6,093 nucleotides of DNA from CAMLOF01 sp966692625 (GTDB lineage Bacteria > Pseudomonadota > Gammaproteobacteria > Burkholderiales > Burkholderiaceae_C): the NCBI GenBank assembly GCA_966692625.1, contig CBKZAG010000201.1:1-6093 (forward strand). The letters run 5' to 3'. Position numbers and translations under genes: made by a program. Position 1 is the first letter of the stretch; each line of letters starts with the position of its first letter. The notes beneath the pieces are model-generated. The model ran no database searches and had not been told where the DNA came from. It saw nothing but the letters and a program-made list of their open reading frames with translations. Positions 1-5,370 of the stretch are shown in pieces.

Positions 1-344
1 CTGCAACGCGCACATTTCAGGCTCTTCGGATTTTCATCAACGCCGAGCTTGAAGAGCTGCAACAGGCGCTGAGCGCCAGCCTGAAGGTGTTGCGCCCAGG
101 CGGCCGACTGGTGGTGATCAGTTTCCACTCGCTGGAAGACCGCATCACCAAGCAGTTCATGGCGCAGCACTCCAAAGAGGTGTTCGACCGCCGTGCGCCT
201 TTTGCGGCACCCAAGGCCATGGCCTTGCGCAACGTGCACCGCGTGATGCCGGGTGACGCCGAGGTGGCGGCCAACCCACGCGCGCGCAGCGCCGTGATGC
301 GTGTGGCCGAGCGCACCGATGCGCCTGCGGAGGTGCGCGCATGA
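1..344 (+). CDS. rsmH: RsmH (MraW), 16S rRNA C1402 N4-methyltransferase, 3' part only
   Basis: This is the C-terminal part of the SAM-dependent methyltransferase that N4-methylates C1402 of 16S rRNA in the ribosomal P site, a cytoplasmic enzyme customarily encoded at the start of dcw clusters. The first full codon is at base 3 and 113 codons are visible before the TGA at 342-344; a whole RsmH is about 310 residues, so about two thirds lies left of the window. Visible family hallmarks are ATRTFQALRIFIN at the left edge, then LRPGGRLVVISFHSLEDRI, and near the end NPRARSAVMRVAER. A GTG at base 87 opens a shorter reading of the same frame, but the conserved residues upstream show it is internal. 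The stop overlaps the ftsL start by 4 nt. The identification is secure; nothing looks damaged. Confidence 0.95.
   Translation, partial: ATRTFQALRIFINAELEELQQALSASLKVLRPGGRLVVISFHSLEDRITKQFMAQHSKEVFDRRAPFAAPKAMALRNVHRVMPGDAEVAANPRARSAVMRVAERTDAPAEVRA
311..338 (+). promoter_or_regulatory. ftsL ribosome-binding site inside a 7-bp inverted repeat
   Basis: A good Shine-Dalgarno sequence, GGAGGTG at 329-335, precedes the ftsL ATG at 341. Its GGTG half is part of a perfect 7-bp inverted repeat: GCGCACC at 311-317 is complementary to GGTGCGC at 332-338, with a 14-nt loop. All of this lies in the last rsmH codons. If the stem forms in the mRNA it would partly hide the site until a ribosome finishing rsmH opens it. 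The repeat is seen directly; the regulatory role is inference, and GC-rich sequence makes chance stems common. Confidence 0.4.
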
Positions 345-685
345 CGCGGCTCAACCTCGTGCTGCTGGTGGCTGTGCTGGCCAGTGCTTTCTATCTGGTG
401 CATCTGCAGTACGAGTCGCGCCGCCTGTACGTGGCGCTGGAGCGAGCCAAAACCGCTAGTGAAAGGCTGGCTGCCGACCACGAGCAGCTGGTGGTGCAAA
501 AGCGCGCGCAGGCCACCCCGTCAAGGGTGCAGCAACTTGCCGTGCGTCAGCTGCAAATGCGCCCGGCCAACCCGGCCATCACCGAATATGTGGCCTTGCC
601 AGCCGTGGCTGGCGCAGACGGAGCCGTGAGCGGCCGCGTGCAGTCGGTGCAAGGGCCTGCTGTCCAGGCTGGGGGGCAGCCATGA
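341..685 (+). CDS. ftsL: FtsL, cell-division protein of the FtsQLB complex
   Basis: FtsL is a small single-pass inner-membrane protein that pairs with FtsB through a periplasmic coiled coil and, with FtsQ, helps activate the FtsW/FtsI septal synthase. This product has 114 residues. A three-residue cytoplasmic tail (MTR) is followed by a membrane segment at about residues 4-20, then a charged heptad-like helix at about 24-55. Next comes the FtsL-type motif TPSRVQQLAVRQLQM at about 59-73, and a low-complexity Ala/Gly/Val/Gln tail from about residue 85. The very short cytoplasmic tail contrasts with the longer one of E. coli FtsL. The ATG at 341 is chosen because it has a strong Shine-Dalgarno (329-335) and gives a complete membrane anchor. 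The start overlaps the rsmH stop by 4 nt and the stop overlaps the ftsI start by 4 nt. Sequence conservation in this family is low, so the call rests on motif, topology and position between rsmH and ftsI. Confidence 0.93.
   Translation: MTRLNLVLLVAVLASAFYLVHLQYESRRLYVALERAKTASERLAADHEQLVVQKRAQATPSRVQQLAVRQLQMRPANPAITEYVALPAVAGADGAVSGRVQSVQGPAVQAGGQP
654..681 (+). promoter_or_regulatory. ftsI translation start region: G-run with two alternative hairpins
   Basis: No classical GGAGG precedes the ftsI ATG at 682; the only Shine-Dalgarno-like element is the run of six G at 671-676. It lies in a perfect inverted repeat, GGCTG (667-671) and CAGCC (677-681), that ends on the base before the ATG and puts five G in the loop. 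A second, mutually exclusive stem, GCCTG (655-659) with CAGGC (665-669) and a possible G-U pair 654/670, would leave the G-run free. The stems are short, and a regulatory role is inferred only. Confidence 0.35.
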
Positions 686-2412
686 GCCGCAGCATCGCCT
701 ACAGTTCCAGCCCCTTGCTCACCAGCGCCACGCCCGTGTGGCGCAGCAAGTTGATCGTGGCTGGCCTGGCCGTGGCCTTCCTGGGGCTGGCCGGCCGCGC
801 TGCCTACGTTCAGGTCTTCGGCAACGAATTCTTCCAGCGTCAGGGTGAGGTGCGCTTCGCCCGTACGCTGGAGCTCCCGGCCAACCGTGGCCGTGTGCTT
901 GATCGCAACGGCCTGATCCTGGCGACCAGTGTGGTGGCGCAAAGCGTGTGGGCCATACCTGAGGACATTGACCTCAGCCACCCCAAGCTGCCCGAGATGG
1001 CCAAGCTGCTGGAGTTGCCCGTGGCGGAGCTCAGGCGCAGGCTCAACACCGACAAGTCCTTTGTGTGGGTCAGGCGTCAGGTGGACGAACCCATTGCACT
1101 CAAGGTCAAGGCGCTCGACATCAAAGGCGTCTATCTGCGCAAGGAATACAAGCGCCAGTACCCCGAGGGCGAAGCAGCGGCGCACGTGGTCGGCTTCACC
1201 AACGTCGAAGACGTGGGCCAAGAGGGTGTGGAGCTGATCTTCAACCAGCAGTTGTCTGGCAAGGCGGGTTCGCGGCGCGTCATCAAGGACCGTCTGGGCC
1301 GAGTGATCGAAGACGTGCGTGAGGTGGTGCCGCCCGTGGACGGGCAGGACCTGCAGCTGTCCATCGACAGCAAGATCCAGTTCTTTGCGTTCCAGAAGCT
1401 GCGCGAGGCGGTGGAACAGCACAAGGCCAAGGCGGGCAGCGTGGTGGTGATCGACGTGCAGACCGGCGAGGTGCTGGCGCTGGCCAACTACCCCACCTAC
1501 AACCCCAACCGGCGCGAGAACCTCAGCGGCGAGCAGTTGCGCAACCGGGCGTTGACCGACACCTTTGAGCCGGGCTCCACCATGAAGCCCATCACCGTGG
1601 CCATGGCCATGGAGGCTGGCCGCATCAACCCGCAAACCATCATCGACACCAGCCCTGGCCGCTACGCCATGGGCGGTTTCACCATCACCGACACGCACAA
1701 CTACGGTGTGCTCACGGTCGAGGGGGTGATCCAGAAGTCCAGCAACGTGGGGGCGCTGAAGATCGCGCAGAAGATGAGCCCGCAGGAAATGTGGGACAAC
1801 TTCACCGCTTTGGGCTACGGTCAGAAACCGCGCATCGAGTTTCCAGGTGCGGTGCCCGGGCGCGTGCGTCCATGGAAAAGTTGGCGACCGGTCGAACAAG
1901 CCACCATGTCCTACGGTTACGGCTTGTCGGCGTCGCTGTTCCAGATGGTGCATTCGTACACCGCGTTCGCGCACGACGGCTCCATCATCCAGCCCACCAT
2001 GCTCAAGAACAGCGAAGCTGCCGTGGGGCGCAAGGTGTTCTCTGCCGAGACGGCGGCCGCTGTGCGCAAGATGCTGCAGATGGCGGCAGGCCCCGGCGGC
2101 ACGGGTCAGAAAGCTCAGACCGTGGGTTACTCGGTGGGCGGCAAATCGGGAACGGCGCGCAAGCAGATGGGCAAGGGCTATGCGGCCAACAAATACCGTT
2201 CCTGGTTCACTGGTATGGCTCCCATCGACAAACCGCGCATCGTGGTGGGCGTGATGGTGGACGAACCCAGCAATGGCCAGTATTACGGCGGCCTGGTGGC
2301 CGCGCCCGTGTTCAGTGAAACCGTGCAGCAGGCCTTGCGCATCCTGGGCGTGCAGCCAGACATGAACGTCAAGCCGCAAATCGTGGCCGAGACGGTGGAG
2401 GAATCGATTTGA
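682..2412 (+). CDS. ftsI: FtsI (PBP3), septal peptidoglycan transpeptidase
   Basis: FtsI is a class B penicillin-binding protein that cross-links septal peptidoglycan in the periplasm as partner of the glycosyltransferase FtsW; it is a target of beta-lactams. The 576-residue product is close to the E. coli length of 588. In order there is a cytoplasmic tail of about 20 residues, a single membrane anchor at about 23-42, and the dimerisation/pedestal domain with the RGRVLDRNG motif at 69-77. The transpeptidase domain starts at about residue 225. Its three active-site motifs are present: STMK at 299-302 with nucleophile Ser299, SSN at 353-355, and KSGT at 488-491 in place of the more common KTGT. 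The ATG at 682 overlaps the ftsL stop by 4 nt and gives a full-length membrane anchor. The stop overlaps the murE TTG start by 4 nt. There is no frameshift or truncation. Function and location are certain from the motifs and the dcw context; regulation beyond coupling to ftsL is not visible. Confidence 0.97.
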   Translation: MSRSIAYSSSPLLTSATPVWRSKLIVAGLAVAFLGLAGRAAYVQVFGNEFFQRQGEVRFARTLELPANRGRVLDRNGLILATSVVAQSVWAIPEDIDLSHPKLPEMAKLLELPVAELRRRLNTDKSFVWVRRQVDEPIALKVKALDIKGVYLRKEYKRQYPEGEAAAHVVGFTNVEDVGQEGVELIFNQQLSGKAGSRRVIKDRLGRVIEDVREVVPPVDGQDLQLSIDSKIQFFAFQKLREAVEQHKAKAGSVVVIDVQTGEVLALANYPTYNPNRRENLSGEQLRNRALTDTFEPGSTMKPITVAMAMEAGRINPQTIIDTSPGRYAMGGFTITDTHNYGVLTVEGVIQKSSNVGALKIAQKMSPQEMWDNFTALGYGQKPRIEFPGAVPGRVRPWKSWRPVEQATMSYGYGLSASLFQMVHSYTAFAHDGSIIQPTMLKNSEAAVGRKVFSAETAAAVRKMLQMAAGPGGTGQKAQTVGYSVGGKSGTARKQMGKGYAANKYRSWFTGMAPIDKPRIVVGVMVDEPSNGQYYGGLVAAPVFSETVQQALRILGVQPDMNVKPQIVAETVEESI

Positions 2413-2427
2413 TCCAGACCCTCCACT
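2394..2427 (+). promoter_or_regulatory. murE ribosome-binding site and TTG start inside a 7-bp stem-loop
   Basis: The Shine-Dalgarno GGAGGA at 2397-2402 stands six bases before the TTG at 2409 and decides this unusual start. GTGGAGG at 2395-2401 is perfectly complementary to CCTCCAC at 2420-2426, in murE codons 4-6; a G-U pair 2394/2427 could extend the stem. The 18-nt loop (2402-2419) contains the TTG and the ftsI TGA. If formed, this would hide most of the Shine-Dalgarno until ribosomes finishing ftsI melt it. The complementarity is seen; the effect is inferred. Confidence 0.45.
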
Positions 2428-3947
2428 CTGCACTGGATGCGGCCCGCTGGCTGCAGGCGCACGGCGCTGCGGCGCTGCGTGTGGACAGTCGCCGTGTTCA
2501 GCCTGGTGATGCGTTCGTGGCCTGGCCTGGCGCCGCGCAGGACGGGCGCCGTTACGTGAATGCTGCGCTGCAGGCAGGCGCCGTGGCGTGCCTGGTGGAG
2601 CGCGATGGCGTGGAGGCCTATGGTTTCACCGATCCGCGAATCGCAGCGGTGACGGGGCTCAAGCAGGCCACAGGCGAGATTGCCGATCACTTCCACCGCC
2701 ATCCCAGCCACGAAATGAAAGTCGTGGCCATCACCGGAACCAACGGCAAGACTTCCACTGCGTGGTGGACAGCTCAGTGGCTGACGGCCTTGGGCACGCG
2801 TGCCGCAGTGATGGGCACGCTGGGTGTTGGCGTGCCAGGTGCCGACTTTGATGCCACTGGCTTGACCACGCCCGATCCCGTCACGCTGCAAGCCGGATTG
2901 CGGCGTTTCGTCACGGGCGGTGTTCGCGCCTGCGCCATCGAGGCTTCGTCCATCGGCCTGGAAGAGGGCCGTCTCAACGGAACGCGCATCCACACCGCCA
3001 TCTTCACCAACCTCACGCAGGACCACCTCGACTACCACGGCACGATGGAGGCCTACTGGCAGGCCAAGCGTGCCCTGTTCACGTGGCCTGGCCTGACGGC
3101 GGCAGTGGTCAACGTTGACGACCCCCGTGGCGCAGAACTCGCGGGCGAACTTCAGCCGCGCGCCGACAGCAGCGAAATCGATTTGTGGACGGTGTCAGCA
3201 GCAGGCCGTTCTGCCCGTTTGCACGTGCCCGACTGGACGCTGACCGACACCGGGCTGCGCTTCCATGTGGTGGAACAGCTGCCAGGAGGGCATTCAAGCG
3301 CTGTTCACCAGATCAAGTTGCCTCTGGTGGGCGAGTACAACCTTTACAACCTGCTGTGCGCACTGGCTGCAGCCCGCGCACAGGGGTATGCCCTGACAGA
3401 CGCCGTGCAGGCCAGCCGTGCCCTGACACCCGTGCCGGGGCGCATGCAGTCGGCCTGGGCCACGGAAGATGACGCGTTGCCGCTGGTGTTGGTGGACTAC
3501 GCCCACACCCCTGACGCGCTGGAAAAAGCCTTGCAGGCCCTGCAGCCGCTGGCCATGCAACGCGGTGGCCGCCTGTGGTGTGTGGTGGGCTGCGGCGGGG
3601 ACCGCGACGCCACCAAACGCCCTCTGATGGCTGCCGTGGCCGAACGCGAGGCGGCCCAGCTGGTGCTCACCAGCGACAACCCGCGCACCGAGGATCCGAT
3701 GCACATCCTGCAGCAGATGGTGACGGGGCTGAGCCAACCCACCGCTGTGCAAGTGCAACCCGACCGTGCACGCGCTATTGCCCATGTGGTGGCGCAAGCG
3801 GGCGTGCGTGACGTGGTTCTGCTCGCAGGAAAGGGGCACGAGGACTACCAGGAGATAGCGGGCGTCAAGCGCCCCTTCTCCGACCTGGACGAGGCGCGGC
3901 AGGCCCTGCAGCGCCGCCGCTCCTTACCCAAGGAGGCGCAGCCATGA
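2409..3947 (+). CDS. murE: MurE, UDP-MurNAc-L-Ala-D-Glu:meso-diaminopimelate ligase
   Basis: MurE is the cytoplasmic ATP-dependent ligase that adds the third stem-peptide residue to UDP-MurNAc-L-Ala-D-Glu. The 512-residue product has the three-domain Mur ligase plan. An N-terminal UDP-binding domain carries DSRRVQPGDAFVA (about 26-38). The central ATPase has the P-loop GTNGKTST at 110-117, TTPDP at 153-157, and AKR around Lys220, the likely carbamylated lysine. The C-terminal domain has VDYAHTPDAL (362-371), GCGGDRD (394-400) and KGHEDYQ (475-481). DNPR at 423-426 is the motif that recognises meso-diaminopimelate, so DAP rather than lysine is the expected substrate. The start is TTG: it has a well-spaced GGAGGA, forms a TTGA overlap with ftsI, and no in-frame ATG occurs before residue 103, which lies beyond the conserved N-terminal motif. 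The motif usually written EVSSH reads EASSI at 178-182. The stop overlaps murF by 4 nt. Confidence 0.97.
   Translation: MIQTLHSALDAARWLQAHGAAALRVDSRRVQPGDAFVAWPGAAQDGRRYVNAALQAGAVACLVERDGVEAYGFTDPRIAAVTGLKQATGEIADHFHRHPSHEMKVVAITGTNGKTSTAWWTAQWLTALGTRAAVMGTLGVGVPGADFDATGLTTPDPVTLQAGLRRFVTGGVRACAIEASSIGLEEGRLNGTRIHTAIFTNLTQDHLDYHGTMEAYWQAKRALFTWPGLTAAVVNVDDPRGAELAGELQPRADSSEIDLWTVSAAGRSARLHVPDWTLTDTGLRFHVVEQLPGGHSSAVHQIKLPLVGEYNLYNLLCALAAARAQGYALTDAVQASRALTPVPGRMQSAWATEDDALPLVLVDYAHTPDALEKALQALQPLAMQRGGRLWCVVGCGGDRDATKRPLMAAVAEREAAQLVLTSDNPRTEDPMHILQQMVTGLSQPTAVQVQPDRARAIAHVVAQAGVRDVVLLAGKGHEDYQEIAGVKRPFSDLDEARQALQRRRSLPKEAQP
3920..3936 (+). promoter_or_regulatory. murF Shine-Dalgarno paired in a perfect 6-bp hairpin
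   Basis: The murF ATG at 3944 has a near-perfect Shine-Dalgarno, AAGGAGG at 3930-3936, with a 7-nt spacer. CTCCTT at 3920-3925 is exactly complementary to AAGGAG at 3930-3935, with only ACCC as the loop. The stem covers six of the seven bases of the ribosome-binding site and lies in the last murE codons (Ser-Leu-Pro-Lys-Glu). A ribosome finishing murE would open it, so it could tie murF translation to murE. The pairing is seen; the function is inferred. Confidence 0.5.
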
Positions 3948-5359
3948 AGACTTTGAGCGAGCTGATGCTGACCTTGCCCGGCGCAAGCCCCGTGGGCGAT
4001 GTGGCGAAGGCCGACGTGCAGCGCGTGCACACCGACACGCGCACGCTGCGCGCGGGCGACCTGTTCGTGGCCCTGCGCGGCGAGCGTTTCGACGCCAACG
4101 ACTACCTGGCGCAGGCCCGCGAGGCAGGCGCGGTTTCAGCTGTTGCGGAACGTGGGCTGGCCGCCGCAGGCTTGTGCGGCGTGGAGGTGCCCGATGGCCG
4201 CGTGGCGCTGGGCGAACTGGCCCGCCGCTGGCGCGCGCAGTTCCACCTGCCCTTGATCGCCGTGACCGGCAGCAACGGCAAGACGACGGTTACGCAGATG
4301 ATTGCGTCCATTTTGCGTGTGCAGGCGGGTGACGCGGCGCTGGCCACGCAGGGCAACCTGAACAACGATATTGGCGTGCCCTTGACCGTGTTGCGGCTGC
4401 GTCCGGAACATCGCCTGGCGGTGGTGGAACTGGGCATGAACCACCCGGGCGAGATTGCCGGTCTGGCGGCCATTGCCCAGCCCACGGTGGCTTTGGTCAA
4501 CAACGCGCAGCGCGAGCACCAGGAATTCATGGCCACGGTGGAGGCCGTTGCACGCGAGAACGCCGAGTGCTTCCGCAGCCTGCCTGCGGACGGCGTGGCG
4601 GTGTTCCCCGCTGGCGATGACTACACCGGGCTGTGGACCACGCTGGCGCAAGGACGGCACACGCTCACCTTTGGTGCCGCAGGGGCGGACATCAGCGGCG
4701 ACGCCGTCTGGACAGGTGCCGCCTGGTCGGTGAACGTGAACACACCGGTTGGCAGTTTTACCACCGAAATCCACATCGCCGGCCGGCACAACGTGCGCAA
4801 CGCCCTGGCGGCCACAGCCTGTGCTGTGGCGGCTGGCGTGCCTGTCGAAGCCATCGCACAGGGGTTGCGCGCGTTCGAGCCGGTCAATGGCCGCTCCCGC
4901 GCGCTGGCGCTGCAGCTTGGCGGGCGCAGCCTCACCTTGGTGGACGACAGCTACAACGCCAACCCCGACTCGGTGCGCGCCGCCATCGACGTCCTGGCAG
5001 AGTTGCCCGGCCCGTGCCTGCTGGCCCTGGGCGACATGGGCGAGGTCGGTCAGCAAGGCCTGGCCTTCCATGACGAGGTGCTGCGTCATGCGCTCGCACG
5101 CGGCATCGACCATGTGCTGGTCACCGGGGACTGGATGGCTCAAGCCAGCGCACCGTTGCTGGCGCAGGTGGGCGGCAGGTTGCAGTATTTCGCTGCCTTT
5201 GATGCCTTGGCTGAAACCGCCTTGAACCTGCTGCCCGGCATGGGCAGCGTGCTGGTCAAGGGCTCGCGCTTCATGCGCATGGAAAGACTGGTGCAGGCCC
5301 TGGTGGCCCGTGCCGATGGACAAGATCAAAAAGAGGAGGGCGCGAACCATGCTGCCTAG
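3944..5359 (+). CDS. murF: MurF, UDP-MurNAc-tripeptide:D-Ala-D-Ala ligase
   Basis: MurF is the cytoplasmic ATP-dependent ligase that attaches the D-Ala-D-Ala dipeptide to UDP-MurNAc-tripeptide, completing the soluble pentapeptide precursor used by MraY. The 471-residue product is slightly longer than E. coli MurF (about 450). The N-terminal domain shows HTDTRTLRAGDLFVALRG (about 29-46). The ATPase domain has the P-loop GSNGKTT at 109-115, NLNNDIGVP at 138-146, ELGMNHPGEI at 162-171 and NNAQREHQEF at 186-195. The C-terminal domain has GRHNVRNALAA (280-290), DDSYNANPDS (334-343), GDMGE (363-367) and VLVKGSR (436-442). The ATG at 3944 is supported by AAGGAGG and by the ATGA overlap with murE. 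The last dozen residues form a polar tail (DGQDQKEEG) whose codons also hold the mraY Shine-Dalgarno, and the end overlaps mraY by 11 nt in another frame. Residues and length give no sign of damage. Confidence 0.97.
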   Translation: MKTLSELMLTLPGASPVGDVAKADVQRVHTDTRTLRAGDLFVALRGERFDANDYLAQAREAGAVSAVAERGLAAAGLCGVEVPDGRVALGELARRWRAQFHLPLIAVTGSNGKTTVTQMIASILRVQAGDAALATQGNLNNDIGVPLTVLRLRPEHRLAVVELGMNHPGEIAGLAAIAQPTVALVNNAQREHQEFMATVEAVARENAECFRSLPADGVAVFPAGDDYTGLWTTLAQGRHTLTFGAAGADISGDAVWTGAAWSVNVNTPVGSFTTEIHIAGRHNVRNALAATACAVAAGVPVEAIAQGLRAFEPVNGRSRALALQLGGRSLTLVDDSYNANPDSVRAAIDVLAELPGPCLLALGDMGEVGQQGLAFHDEVLRHALARGIDHVLVTGDWMAQASAPLLAQVGGRLQYFAAFDALAETALNLLPGMGSVLVKGSRFMRMERLVQALVARADGQDQKEEGANHAA

Positions 5360-5370
5360 TCTGGCCCTTT
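5334..5370 (+). promoter_or_regulatory. mraY ribosome-binding site
   Basis: AGGAGG at 5334-5339 lies nine bases before the mraY ATG at 5349, inside the murF 3' end, and supports that start. A weaker inverted repeat, AGGGC (5337-5341) with GCCCT (5364-5368), possibly extended by two G-U pairs to 5370, would enclose the ATG in a 22-nt loop. The Shine-Dalgarno is convincing; the stem is weak and may be chance. Confidence 0.5.

Noticed and set aside
87..344. A separate 85-codon gene starting at the GTG at 87.
   Set aside because: The same frame is open to the left edge and the upstream residues match RsmH, so this is the tail of rsmH and not an independent gene.
1598..1614. Tandem GCCATG repeat in ftsI.
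   Set aside because: It simply encodes Met-Ala-Met-Ala-Met in the helix after the STMK motif; there is no sign of a functional repeat.
547..2433. A 628-codon open frame on the minus strand, opposite ftsI.
   Set aside because: It is antisense to a gene with all FtsI motifs. Its translation is rich in His, Arg, Gly and Leu, has no recognisable domain, and such long antisense frames are typical of GC-rich coding DNA.
4136..5350. A 404-codon open frame on the minus strand, opposite murF.
   Set aside because: Same reasoning: a His/Gln/Arg-rich shadow of a conserved gene, without a domain or motif.
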